Part shown: one piece after another, positions 34,367 through 47,903 of the stretch
Layout: every line of letters starts with the position of its first letter
How positions within the stretch are numbered: position 1 is the stretch's first letter
NCBI RefSeq assembly: GCF_026210795.1
Contig: NC_089458.1
Coordinates: forward strand, 1,612,001 to 1,676,000
Length of the DNA stretch: 64,000 nt
DNA from: Rhizophagus irregularis
Lineage: Eukaryota > Glomeromycota > Glomeromycetes > Glomerales > Glomeraceae
Direction of reading: 5' to 3'
Made by a program: the position numbers and the translations under genes
The notes under the pieces: model-generated
What the model saw: the letters and a program-made list of their open reading frames with translations, nothing else
What the model was told of the DNA's origin: nothing
Databases searched by the model: none

Positions 34367-37300
34367 ATGAGGTTATATTTTGGTTTTCTTTTATTAATTA
34401 TTTTATTGACAATATTGCCAGTAAAATCATCCATTATATATGAAGAACCACAACCCGAAACCCCTTCAACACCTCGCGTGTTAAATACAGATTTTTATGA
34501 TGATGGCACGATAGTCGTTCAAATTATTCGTGTAAACGATACTACCCCACTTAAAATTTGTTTAGAGGAAAACTTATCAATTCGTGTTATTTATCCCAAT
34601 GGAACAATTAAAGGATTTGATATTCCATCGGATACGTTAAATATACAATCTTTCAATTTTTGCCTTTATCAAAATCAAAGCCCTCTTAGATTTTACGCTA
34701 TAAAAACCAATACTCTTTTATTTATAACTTATGTGGTAGCTTTAGATGTAAATAATCCTTATACTTATGAAGATTGGGGAATGGTTATCGATTTAGATGG
34801 AAAAATTTTTAGTATAATTAATTTAGGTGCATCCTTTGTTAATACTACTACTAACGAATGGTTGCCCGCTCAAGATTCTATTACATTAAATGTTCATCGT
34901 GATAACGGATTTATCCGTGTGGCACCTATAACGAATACTACTTCAATATTGCTGAATCAATACAAAATGTAAGTATTAAATTTTAATTTACGAAAAATTA
35001 TTTTAAATGTATGATTTAATATATATATTATTTTTATTTTATAAGAAATGAAAATGGTGAAGTTCAACTTATTGCAGAAACGTACATGAATTATACGACG
35101 ACCCCAATTGAAAATTTTGCAAATTTTGCAACAACAGACGGATACGCGATTATTTATCCTAATGATACGCGAATATGTGGCATTTTTTTAGAAAATGGAA
35201 ATCCAGAAGTGCAAGTACCATTTATTCTTTATCAAATTCAAAGTCCATTATCAAAAGTTATTTTTCTTTCTTGTGATGTTACTAGAGTAGGATTTGGTCA
35301 AACTTGTATACTAGTTTTAAATACTGAACCAGCAACAGTTCAAAACACGTTTGTTAAAATTGATTTTCTTTCAAAGGGAAGTGTATATAATATTACAACT
35401 TTTCAATACACTTCTAATCTTAACGTTAAAGATTTTGGTATGAAGTCATTACGTTATGGAGGTTATTTCTTATTTAGCACAGAACTAAATATAAATGATA
35501 AAACTAAACTTAATCTTTATGGTTATATTATGGATGACTATGGTAATCTTTATAATTGGACTATACCATATCCTACTACAACAAATTTTAATGGGGATGT
35601 TTTAGTTTTATCAAATAATACACTCGTAATTCCTCAACCGGAATTTGAACAAACTTGGAGTTTAATCACCACTGATTTGTACAAGATCGAGGGTGCACGT
35701 GGTAAGGTGATACAAACAAACAAAAATATATGCGTATATAAATTTTTTTTAACCTTCACTAAACTTTTTAGATCATGGTTATGGAAATTTACATATCTTC
35801 AGCACAACTCCGAAAATTAATGATATTATAAATCCATCTGAAATTAAATTCCTTATAATTAAATTTTATGATAAAGTTGATTTATCACCTAATCGTAATG
35901 TTACAATTCTACAAGATGATGGTTCTGAACATGGTATTATACGTCAAGTTACTTCTGCAAGCGGAGATTTTGTAAGATTTATTGATGATTATACTATTGG
36001 AATCTCAGTGATTGATAGTACTTTTAATCAGCCTAATACAATGTATTATATTTTAATTGATGACGGTTTTGTAAAGAGTAAAGTACTTCAAGAGCCTATC
36101 ATTGGCATACAAATTACTGCTTGGAATTTTATGACAAGTAAGTACTTTATATATTTCTCTTATTTTAAATGAAATATTGTTACATATGCATAAAATATAA
36201 TTCTTTTTTTTCTTCATAATAGTTAGTAATTCAGGAAGCATTAAAGATGTGTATGAAAAAAAAGTTTACTCATCTAGCATTGATGGAAAAGTTCGATTGA
36301 CAGAGATGGGAACCAGTTACTTCAAAAGCTTTAAACATGACAAAATTAAAGTTAGAGAATTTTTTGATAATTTAACACAAGAATTGGCCAAAGCAATCCC
36401 TGTTGGTCCAGAACGAATAACTAACAATGGAGAATATAAAATTGATACTTCAGTTTTACCTGAACGATATATTTTATATATTAATATTAAAAAAGCTAAG
36501 AAGAAAACTGATATGCCAGTTAATCTTGTTGATGATTTAGATACTTTAATAAAGTATAAAATTATTACTGTTATTGGCTCTGGGAAATATTCAATATATT
36601 TGGATGATAAATATGGATATGTAACATATATAACTATACGTAAGAATCCAATTTTTTTCTTATTTTTTACTAGGTGAAGGATTTTATCTCAAGTATATTT
36701 AATTTTTTTTTTAATCTTATTATTATAATTTTATAAAATAGAAAGGTGGATAGATGAAAATTTGGGTAGCCTTCTTGGAACAATTGCATTAAATGCCTTA
36801 TTGTTGTTAATTTCTTATTTGGTAAAATTACATTTAATATTATTAAAATTATTATTAAATTTTTTAATTGAATGCTGACAATACTGACAAAAAATGAAAA
36901 AAAAAATATTTTTCTTTTTAGAGAAAAATGTTTGCAATTTACACATGTGGAAATGCTATTGAAAAGTTTGTGGCAGTAATCTTCTTTATTATTGTAGATG
37001 CACCAATTGTTGAAAATATTTTTATTATAAGGTAAAAAAAAACTAAATTAAGTAAAAACAAATAAATTATTATTTTCAAATATTGATTTATTCTTTCCCT
37101 CTAACTTGTAGTATTTTCTTTGTAATATTTCCATTTATTGTAAACTTAAGATTTGCATATAAAATTATAATTGATGAACTTAAGAGAAATGATTTTCAAA
37201 TATTATTAAAAGAATTTAAAGAACTTAAAGATGACTTACTAAAAGAAGGCAACGATTCTATAGTAGAAAAAGAGTCAGAAAAAGACAACAATACAAATGA

Positions 37301-38434
37301 GATAATAAATAAAATTAATCATATAAAAAATGTTAACAAACTTACGAAAGAAGCAGTAATAGTCAGAAAAGAGTTAACAAGAATTAAAGGAGAATTAAAG
37401 GAAGTCTGTGATCTCACGAAAGAATTAGAAATTGTTAATGAACTTATAGAAACATTAGAGAACTCAGATAAAAGGGAAGTAAAAATTATTGTGGAAAAAT
37501 TGAAAAAAATTAACAATCTTATAGAAGAATTAATACAAGTTGAAGATTCTACAGAAGAATTAAAAATTATTAAACATTTAGATGAACTTAATAAAATAAT
37601 AGATGAATTGAAAAAAGTTAATGATAACGAAATAGAATTGGAAGAAGATAATGAAGAAATTGGCAGAGAATTTGCAAAAGAATTAAATAAAATTAAAGAG
37701 CTTATTGAAGAATTAAAAGAAAGTGAAAAACTTAAAGAGCAATTATTTAAAGTTGAAGTTCTTATGAAAGGATTAGAAGAAAAAGAACTGATAAATGAAT
37801 TAGAAAACCTTAACAACTTTAAAAAAGAATTACAAATAATTAACATTAATGAGCTTAAAGAAGAAATAAAAGAACTTAACAATCATGCAGAATTTACAGC
37901 AGGACATATAAAAGAAATTGTTATAAAAAATGATGATAGTATAAAGGAAGAGGATATAAAAGATGAAGAAAAAGTTCAGCTGGAAAAGAAATATCGAAAT
38001 TTTTCAAAATGGTTAAGAGATTATAAAGATAATAAAACAATTATAATAATATTCATGATACTAGCAGGAGTTGATGTTACACATTTAGAATTGCTTGGAT
38101 CAAAGTTACGAATTAGAATTAAAAATCTTAGTACTCGAAATATTGACATTAATTTTAATGCTAAATTATCTTATGCAGCAAAAGATGATTTATTTTGGGG
38201 AGATGTCACTAATGTTTTCATTGAAGATATTCCTACAATATTTCTTCAGGCACGTAAATTATTTTACATTAATTTTTATTTTATTAAATCAAACATTAAA
38301 TTTTATTTTTTATTTAATAGGGTTTTTATATAAGTCGAGTTATATCATTTGGTTTCACTCCTGTATACATTATTTCAACATCTATTATACATCTTTTTAC
38401 TAACATGTATTATATATATAAATATAAAAATTAA
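34367..38434 (+). CDS. Large secreted-plus-membrane protein with coiled coil, function unknown
   Basis: Exons are 34367-34968, 35046-35701, 35772-36137, 36223-36639, 36742-36821, 36922-37031, 37112-38249 and 38321-38434, giving 1160 residues. The ATG at 34367 opens a signal peptide (MRLYFGFLLLIILLTILPVKSS). A beta-rich ectodomain of about 640 residues with many N-glycosylation sequons follows. Then come two to three membrane segments (about 680-760), a long Leu/Glu/Lys coiled coil (about 770-1020), another hydrophobic helix, the motif EDIPTIFLQ and a final membrane segment. The arrangement suggests a cell-surface receptor or channel-like protein of a family common in arbuscular fungi. The last intron appears to use a GC donor (CAG/GCACGT at 38250). 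An alternative GT donor just downstream would change the final 40 residues. Confidence 0.72.
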
Positions 38435-39713
38435 TCTTAAAAACATCAACTGAATAAACCTAGTAATTCCTGTAAAAGGAATGGATTGAATGGTTTAAAG
38501 TTTACTAATAACCATTTGTAGAATTAAATTATGCTCTTAAAAAATTACTAGATTTATATTTAACCATAATACATGGCATTATTTATCATTATATCTTGTA
38601 TTATATTTAATTAATTTATTACCAAATGAAATTTGTTAGAAATCTTGATATTTAATTAATTGTACAAATTATAAATATGCTGTTCCTTTAAAAATTATGT
38701 GTAAATTCTAAATTGCACTTATATACTAATATGTAATTTGAATTACTTTAAATAAAAATGTAATAAAAAATTTATAACTTGAAATTACAATTTCAAAATA
38801 TCTAATAATAGTTATAAATTGTAAAGTTCAATAAAGATATAAATATTTATTTTGGTATATACATTGGCCTATAATAAATTACCAGATTTCTTAAAAATAC
38901 TTAGCAGTTAGTAATTTTTATAATAAAAGTTTTTAAATTTTCAATATAATCACCCAAATTTTTTTTTATTTGAAAACTAATCCATTATAAATTTTATATT
39001 TTAAACAAAAAGAAATATTTTAAAGTATAAAAAAAAATTATCTGATTATAAATGATGACAATTTTTTGTATGTTTATTTACATGTAAACAACTCTTAAAA
39101 TTTCAAATGTAAAATATTTTTAAATTATATTTTTTAAAAATTACAATTGATTAGCTTTCAAATAAAAAAAAAATTCATTACAATTTGATGAAAATTGACA
39201 GACTTTTATATATCTAAAAAAATGCTGATTTTATTATGTTTTACTATATATTTTTTAAATTTATAAATTGCAATAAAATTGGTATTTTTAAAATATATAT
39301 TAAACTATCAATTTTTATTATTTTGTAATAAATTTTTTTTATTTAAAAGCTAATCAATTGTAGTTTTTAAAAATGCAATTAAAGAATATTATATATTAGA
39401 AAATTTAAGTTATTTATATACAAATAATAAATATAAAAATAGTTTAAAAAGTTGCTATAATTTATAATTAAATAATTTTTTTTTTGAAAAATATTTTTAT
39501 ATAAGTAGATAACATATTCTTTTTTTTGGTAATTTTTTTATAGTTAATATATTGATCATTATTTATTATGTGATATTGTTAATTTTTCTGATTTGAATAA
39601 ATGCCACATAAACTTTATATATATATTATAGAGCTTTTAAAAAATATGTATTATGCATATTTTTGCTTGCTCTATAACTTTACTTAAAGACTAAAGTATG
39701 GTTTAAAATAGTG

Positions 39714-40087
39714 TTTTTAATAGCCAATGTGAGGTTGAATTTAGGGTCTTTAGGCTTTTAAGTAAATTAAGAACATTTTAAGCTATTTTAAGCCTTAAAA
39801 TAATTAAATGTCAATACGAATTATGTAAATTCTTATAAAATAAATGCATTTATGTGACTTTTTTGTTTCAAATTTAGGGCAATCATATAAAAATAATCAA
39901 ATTTCAAATGCTTATAACTTTTTATGTAGATATTTTTTTGAAAATCTAACCAGTAATTTAATAGTACTTGTCTTATAGAACAAAGTTACCCGTTTATTTC
40001 TTTGAAATTCTATTTTATTAAAATGTTGAAAGATTTATAAGTATCACAATTTTATTTTTGAATATAGAGTTCCAGCACTATATATAA
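39714..40087. repeat. Dispersed direct repeat, copy 1 (end-bearing fragment)
   Basis: About 330 bp from 39754 onwards matches 40612-40935 at high identity, in the same orientation. The right end GAGTTCCAGCACTATATA is a diverged version of the second copy's terminal repeat. No matching left terminus is visible, so it is probably a truncated copy. Confidence 0.75.
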
Positions 40088-40398
40088 GATATTATAAAGG
40101 ATACTTTGCAAGTTGCAACATATCTGTATATAAAATTTAAACCCTTTTATTTTATATTTTAAATTTTATTTAAAATATAAAATCTATAATGAATTAACTT
40201 TCAAATAAAAAAAATTCATATGTTTTATTGGAAATTTATAAATTTTTATATAATATGAAAATTACTATATATTTTTAAAGAAATTCAGTAATTTATTGTA
40301 AAGTAATATATAATAATACATTTTCTATAAAGAAGATTATCATATTATATTTTTTTTTAAAATTTAATAGGAGATTTAAATTATATTTAAATATAATT

Positions 40399-40935
40399 TA
40401 TATGGTGCCAGAACTTTATACTCAAAAATGTTTCAAATGTTTAATTTATCACGTAATTAAGACAATAGCTAATAAAAACTTACAATTTTAGACAAAAATA
40501 ACAAATGATACGAAGATATCTGTATATACAAAAAATAAATTATTTGTTAATAAAGCAGTAAAGTAGTATTTATTTAAAAAAAATCGCCCAACGTAAGGCC
40601 GAATTTGTGCATAAATTAAAAACGTTTTAAGCCATTTTAAGCCTTAAAATAGTAATTAAATGTCAATACGAATTATGTAAATTCTTATAAAATAAATGCA
40701 TTTATGTGACTTTTTTGTTTCAAAAGGGCAATCATATAAAAATAATCAAATTTCAAATGCTTATAACTTTTTATGTAGATATTTTTTAAAAAATCTGACT
40801 GGTAATTTAATAGTACTTGTCTTATAGAACAAAGTTACCAGTTTATTTCTTTGAAATTCTATTTTATTAAAGTGTTAAAAGATTTATAAATATCACAATT
40901 TTATTTTTGAGTATAGAGTTCTGGCACCATATATA
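40399..40935. mobile_element. TIR element with TATGGTGCCAGAAC ends, copy 2
   Basis: The left end TATGGTGCCAGAACTTTATA is the inverse of the right end ending GTTCTGGCACCATA, with homology of about 28 bp. Both flanks continue with TATA-rich sequence, so a TA duplication is possible. The right 330 bp are shared with copy 1. There is no coding capacity, so it is non-autonomous. Confidence 0.65.
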
Positions 40936-41154
40936 AATATTAATAGTTAGATAAAAAAAAATTAGGTAAATTTTTTATATCTAATAATTCTATTATTTAA
41001 TATCAAATCTGATAGATTTATATAATTTTAACCAATTATTAATATAAATTAAAGATTTTTAATATAAAATTTGGTCATATTAGATTTATATTAGATAATC
41101 ATATAATAAATATAATAAAATATTAGTAGTATACTATTTAAATATTTTTTAATA

Positions 41155-41883
41155 GGATATTGCTAAATATCACCAGTAGTAATCGTTACCACATGTAAAA
41201 TATAAAAATTTTTGACTGAGATATTATTCTAATTATAATATAAATATCATTATTATATGTAAATTTACGGGTAGAACAGTAAGCTGGGCTTTAGATTATA
41301 AAGGTGTTGTTAGATAATTTTTAGAAAAATAGGAAAGTTTGATTTATATACAATTTTTTGTTTTAAAAAAGATTTTTTTAGTCAAATTTTCAAAATTTTA
41401 GTGCGATTAGATCTACTCGTGTTTGTTTTACACATTTATTATTTAAATTGAAATTTTTGAAAAAAAATTTACAATGTGTTTTTTAACTCTGGCTAAAATT
41501 ATAATTTTCATGATTGAATTATTGTGTGACTATACTTCTCCGCTAATTAATTACGTTGTATTTCGGCGAACGACCAATTCACTATTTATTATAAAATTAC
41601 TATGAATTAATTACGTCTGTCAAAATAAATTTAATTAGTATTTTGTCATTTTGACGAAAAGTATAGTGGTGACTAAGGTTGCAGTCTTATTAAAAAGTTG
41701 GCAAAACTCTGGAGAAAAGTGAAACCTGACAAAACTTATTATAAATGCCAAAACTGCTAAAACCTTAAACTAAACTATAATAAAACTATAGTAAAATCTT
41801 AGAGAAACTAATCGTAGAATTTGGAGAGTGCAGTAGAACTTAACCCAGTGGTACAATCACTACTGGCGATATTTAGCAATACC
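41155..41883. mobile_element. MULE-like non-autonomous element with 10-bp duplication
   Basis: Ends GGATATTGCTAAATATCACC and, inverted, GGTATTGCTAAATATCGCC form terminal repeats of about 36 bp. The flanks are the identical 10-bp word TTTTTTAATA (41145-41154 and 41884-41893). The length is 729 bp and there is no transposase frame. A 9-11 bp duplication fits Mutator-like elements. A shorter inverted pair (CTATACTT words near 41533 and 41660) inside it may be another insertion. Confidence 0.72.
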
Positions 41884-42682
41884 TTTTTTAATAAATCTAT
41901 AATATTTTTTAATATTAATATAAAATATGGTATTTAATAAATAATTAATAATAAATATAATTTATAATTATTATATATATTTTAATTATATGTAATAATT
42001 TTTTTCATATATTTTACCAAAACTATTAAAAATAAATATCTACCGTATATATAAAATTAAGCATTTTTTTTTGACTGTAATGCTGGCCAGAACAGCATAA
42101 TATAAGCTACTAAAATTTTCATAATTCATTGGTTGAGGATGCTTATTTTTCGAAGGATGCTTAATATTGGACGTATACAATATTTATGGAAGGGATTACT
42201 CTTATAATAAAGGTCATCGTAAAAGAAAATGGCCCTTTATTAATAGTTTTTACCTTATTTTTTTCTTAAATTCTATTGGTTAATTAGTTAAAAAGGAAAA
42301 AAATTATAATGATGTAACATAAAATTTCCTTTTATAGTAGGATCTGCAAAGAATTTTATATATGATTTTTACCTTAGATCTGGAAGTAACCTATCTTATA
42401 AGTAAGTGGGGTCCTATTTAGGATAATAAATAAATTTAATTGCTAAAATATAAAACTATTATTTGTTTTATATATTTAATTTATTATACTAAATCTTTAC
42501 TACTTATTATCATTTACATAAAATATATATTTTATATTTTATTATATAATAAGTAAATATTTCTAATTTTTTTTCTTGTATTTTTTTAGTATTTAATTTA
42601 AAAATTTAAATAATATTCAAATTATTGATAATTATCTTTACTAAGCTTTTAACTCAATTATTTTATAAAATTAAAAGTTATA

Positions 42683-43212
42683 CACTGGTAAAAAAATGGT
42701 CTATCCTACACATATCCTACACATATCTTACATATATCGGGTACTCAAAATGTAGAAAATCATACACAAATAATACACATATCGGTACTTATATATATAA
42801 GATACCTATCAATGCTGATATACAATATTACATAGGACGGGACACGTATTCGATTGGACGATGGGACGGGATACTATGGACACGTCCAAAGATTTTAGCA
42901 ATGTCTTGACATTGACATTAAAATCACGTGATCTTAATTATAAATTATAGCCCATTAGATCGTTTCGATAAGACAAATTGTAAACTTTGACAATTTTTTT
43001 GACGGACGTGACGGGATTATTATGACAACGTCTATGTACATTAAAATTTTGGTGACATGTCCCATGTACAACACTGCATGATAGCATGTATGATATATAT
43101 ATTGTATCCCGATATGCGTATGATATGCGTATTATTTATGTATTTGATTTTCACATTTCAGCACTAATACGTGTAAGAGTATGTGGTAGTGATAAATCAT
43201 TTTTTTACCAGC
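42683..43212. mobile_element. Foldback MITE, CACTGGT family, copy 3, with nested insertion
   Basis: The outer arms match copies 1 and 2 (CACTGGTAAAAAAATGG at the left, TTTTTTTACCAGCGA at the right, CACATATC words). The centre is interrupted at about 42812-43086 by unrelated, less AT-rich sequence with its own imperfect inverted ends (ACATAGGACGGGACAC and, inverted, ACATGGGACATGTCAC). Confidence 0.75.
42812..43086. mobile_element. Nested small TIR element in the CACTGGT MITE
   Basis: About 275 bp have no counterpart in the other two copies of the host MITE. The ends share imperfect inverted repeats around GGGACA/TGTCCC words, and GACGGGA words recur inside. Its exact boundaries and duplication are not clear. 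Confidence 0.5.
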
Positions 43213-46200
43213 GATAAATCTATAAATTTCTGGTTTTTAATATTTACTATATACTAAAATTCTTTTTGCTATCTTTTTTTTTTCTTTTTATAATTTTATT
43301 TTTATTGCAGCACATTTGCAATTTTATTAAAGTAAAAAATAAAAGAATATATATATAAAATATAATTTTAAAAACTACTCTAATATAATTAACTATAAAT
43401 CACTTTTTATGTGTAAAGTATTCTATGTATATACTGTCAAATGATTGTTTAACTTTATAAGTAAATTTCATTTTTAACAGATATCTATGTCATCTATTTT
43501 TTAACATCGATAAAGCATGGCAGACTACTTTTTTCTCTTTATAATAAATTATTGTAAAAAATGCTGGGGAGCCAGTTTTTTCTTTTTTTATTTTGTAATT
43601 TTTTGTATCAATCAATAGTTTTGTACCGTTTATTTTATTACTCTTAACAAAATCAAAACACAATCAACGCAATTGCACTATTTAATTGTTACATAGTATA
43701 AAATATTATATATTAGTATTTTAAGATATTTAAATAAATAAATAAATATTATAAATTTATAATAAAATACAACTTACATTTTTTTGTTACTGTTTGTTTC
43801 TATTTTTTATTTATTTATATTATTCAATAAAGTAATATATATTTTTTTTTAATAGTAATAGAGAATTTACAGAATTTTTATAATTTTATATTTTTCAATA
43901 TCTTTTTTATAACCAGTAAAATATAATTCTATCTATTTTAGTATAATGTTTTATATAATTAATAAATAGAGTATTATTAAAATTTTTTAAAATTTAGATG
44001 ACTTTATTTTAAGAAAATATAATAAATAATTTAAATTTAAAATTTGTTTATAAAAAAGTAATATATATAAAAATATACCAAAACATTTTATCATTCTATA
44101 TATACTTATTATAAATAGTACTAATTAAAATGAAAAATAGAAGGGCATAATATAAATTATATTTTACTTTTTTATTAAATTTAATATAGTTAAATATAAT
44201 TTTGCAATCTCTAATATAAATTATTAGTAATTGAAATATAGTTGTTTTATTTAAATTATTTTTTTACTTTTATAATTTCTTTTTCTACTTTCATTTTTTT
44301 TATAATTTATTCTATAATTTTTTTTATTAATATTTATTTTTTTATTTTTTTTTATATTCAACAAAAAATCTTCATAATAAAAAAATGATTTCTATTTTTA
44401 TTATATAAAGAATCTTTTTAAAAAGAATATGGAAATAAACTTATAAAAGATGAACAATCAAATTAATAATATGTAATAGTTTTTAATAATTAAAGAAAAT
44501 TGATATAGTAAATTTCAATAATTATATAATCAGTTAAATTTAAGTTATTAAATAAATTGTCTTTGCAATATTTTTTACTTTCTTTTATACTATTTCTTCT
44601 TATAGACTGGTGATATTAATGTTATTTTAATTAAACTGAAATCCTAAAATCTAAAAAAGAAAAAAAAATATCAATATAATGTTTCTTTAAATAAAAATTA
44701 TAAAAGTTTTAAAAATTTGAAATTTATTTATTACCTATCATCCAAATCCAAACTTAAAATCCTGAAATTTAAAATTAATAGATTATTAAAGAATTTCAAA
44801 AAAGTCTATATATCTATGTTTTTTAATAAAGATTAGTATATATTACAATGAAATATATAAGACTAAATATCTTACTAATATTTTGATTTTTCACTTTTTT
44901 AGGTAGCTAATTTTGAGCTTTAAATTTAACAATAGTTTCCATAACCATTCTTTAATATATTAGATATCTGGAATTCTAATATAACTATAATATTTATAGA
45001 GAAAATCACATTTTTCATAATAGTTAAAGATATTTTATAATATTTAGTTTAATTTTATAATGTATTATAATTATTATCCATTATAAATTATATTTAAATT
45101 GTATTTAATAAAATATAATTTATAAATTGTATGACTAAAATTTTCACTATTAGTAAATATTAAAATTATTTAATTGAATTTATATTTAATATATTAAAAT
45201 AATTAAATATTTTACAGTTTAGTTATTATTAGAAGGTCTAAAATAACAATATCAGAACCTTTCCCACCCAGAGTGGAACAGTCAGTTGATGTTGACACAA
45301 ACAATCTGCAAGGCCGCAGTTTAGGCCGCAGTTTCGACGTCTAAATTTGTATTATTTATATTAATTTATACTTTACAAATTTGTACAAATTTATATTTTA
45401 CAAGTGCAAATTTTTGTAATTTTAGTTTATTATATTTATAATCATATCAATTATATAGATTAATACATAAATTTATATTGTAAACTTAAAATAAATTAAT
45501 TTATAACTTATACTAAGCGATATATATATTTTTTTATTGGTATAATTAAAAATAAACTGGGTTATAAAATAGTTTTAATAATGCATATAGCAAATGTTGT
45601 CACAACCAAAGATATGTCACTAATATGTCATTATCGACATAATCGTCACATTACCTAGCTACGTACATCTAAGAATAGAAAAAGGATCTAAATATTTTGT
45701 TACATTTATTGGGTTTTTAAAAAAATGGCTGCGTAATTCTAGTCGGTTAAAAAAATTTGGCCAGAGCTAATTTTAAAATCTTACTTCCGTTTTTATATAT
45801 TTTTAGAAATGTAAAGTGAATTTACGTCATGATCTTATGATATATTCGTTGGGGCGATTATCATTCAAACCGAATTTTTTCTATAATAAGACTAAATCAG
45901 TTAAAGCAAGGGGTTATCATAAACCCAGGGGTCGAGTAGCTTTTTTATAGGAGTAAAGGAGAAAGGAAGGATTAAACAGAGCATTAAGGAAACCTTTAAA
46001 AGGTAAAAAAACTTGATACTGAATTACAATCAAGTGCTAATTGATAGAACAATTAGAGCATAGTGATGTCGGATTTTCGGGAATGATTTAATGCAGGGCG
46101 ATCTATGAGTGAAATTTTCGATGATGATGTTTGGCCTGATTTACGCATGTTCTTAACTCCCGGTTGATGATTTCTGCATGACTTTAACTCCGTCGGGCCA

Positions 46201-47860
46201 TTTCAATCCCGGTTTAAAATATTAATAATATTAATTTATGGGGAATTAATTACGTAGTTCAGAAAATAATATTATTATTAAATTAGTAATGTATTAACTA
46301 ATTTAAAGTTTTTATTAACAAAATTGTATATCGTCCAGCAGACATTGGTACATAAGATATAGGTAATTGCTTATGACGTAAAAAAAGTAGTTACCCTTGA
46401 CATAAGAAATTTCTACAACTCTTTGGTCTAAGTATATATGTATTTATTATATTTTAATTGTATATGTACTGTAAGAAAATGACAATGCAAACAAACAAAC
46501 AATAAATCATTACTTTATAATTTTAATAATTATAACTCAAGTAAAAATATGAAGAAAATGAAATTCCTCGTTTCATCTCATTATAATAATAATAATCGTT
46601 TCATTTTTAAAATCTTTGAATCATTCTTATGGAACTTATGGAACAGGTTTGCTTTATAATTCAATTATCTTTATTAATAATTCGGCGGTTCGGATTTGCC
46701 ATTTTTTTCTCATTTCCTTTCCACGCAGTCTCGAATGTACTTTGCCTGCGCTTAAAAGTAAATCCGAAACATATTAGTAAAATACACCCTTAATTTGGTT
46801 GGTTATTTTGTTAATCTATGCGTTCCATGGTATTCCATGGAAATTCCTAAATTTAGCGGATATTGATTAGCCGAATAACCCGTTGATAAATAACCTTGCA
46901 TGATGAAGTAATCGGGAGACAATTTATCCGGATCGGATAGTAAATTATCCGAGTCTCGCGATTTTGGTGGTGGATTCCGGAAAGAAAGATTTGTAAGGTT
47001 TTGTTTTTACACCTAGATACAGAACGATATATTTAGCTTTTCAAGGTTTAAATAAATTTTTAAACATTTGACGTATTTGGTAAAAATTCCGATGAGATAT
47101 AATGTGTCATTGCTTGAAAAAGATTTTAGTTCCAAAAAGTTACGACATATAATCTCATTGTAATAAATTCGCGTTTACTACGTAGTACGTAGTAAGTAAG
47201 GCACATGACTTGCTGCCGTTTTTTTTTTTTATGACAATGATAATTAATTCAATTGTAAGATATATAATAAATTAAAAATAAATTTTTTTTCAAATAAAAA
47301 TTATGAAACCTTTTATGAAGCGCGTAATTGGTTATTTCCTCATTATTATTTTTTATTTTTATTTTTATTTTTTTCGGATAGAATCTTCTACCAAGATGGA
47401 AACGTTTTGGAAAAAAAAGATTTTATTCTAGAAACCATTGGCATTATTAAGCATAATTTTTTTTTTATTATATGCTAATTCTTTTACAGTCTTTTTATTT
47501 AGCACATTGCCACGACATATAAATTTTCTAGATTGGTTTAACTTTTCTAAGAAAAAATAAAAAGGATACACCACAAGATCGTTCGAATTTCATATTAATT
47601 CTATTTTTAACATTTCTTGGCTGATTTTCCTCTTGGCTTAACGTCGATCTTATCCAAATTTATAATCCCATGAAACCTTCCGATTTCCAAAAATAAAAAT
47701 AACAATATCGCCACAGGAAAAACCATTTATGCAGGAGAATTTCCTAATTTGGACGATGAAAAAAAATAAATAGGGCCAGTTTTTCATCAAAAAAAAAAAT
47801 AAAAACGAAAAAGAAATATTTTTTTTAAAAAAAATAAATTTTTTATAGCAAATTAACCTT

Positions 47861-47868
47861 TATAAAAG
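47861..47868 (+). promoter_or_regulatory. TATA box of the HMG-box gene
   Basis: TATAAAAG lies about 40 bp before the ATG at 47904, as in several other genes of this window. Confidence 0.5.
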
Positions 47869-47903
47869 CGAAAGTTAACTTTTTTAAATAAAAAATTTGA
47901 ATA

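Larger units (their letters stand above)
38435..47903. other. Long AT-rich gene desert with several TIR elements
   Basis: No gene is supported in 9.5 kb. Elements listed separately lie at 39714-40087, 40399-40935, 41155-41883 and 42683-43212. A stretch at 45240-45360 and another at 45840-46210 are less AT-rich, with short duplications such as AGGCCGCAGTTT, but show no frame. 46600-47900 is the likely upstream region of the HMG-box gene. Confidence 0.55.

Noticed and set aside
37319-37882. 187-codon minus-strand frame rich in Ser and Ile
   Set aside because: It is the antisense shadow of the coiled-coil exon of the plus-strand gene.
41533-41668. Short inverted pair CTATACTTCTCC / GAAAAGTATAG as an independent MITE
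   Set aside because: The arms are short and no duplication is visible; mentioned only as a possibility inside the MULE-like element.
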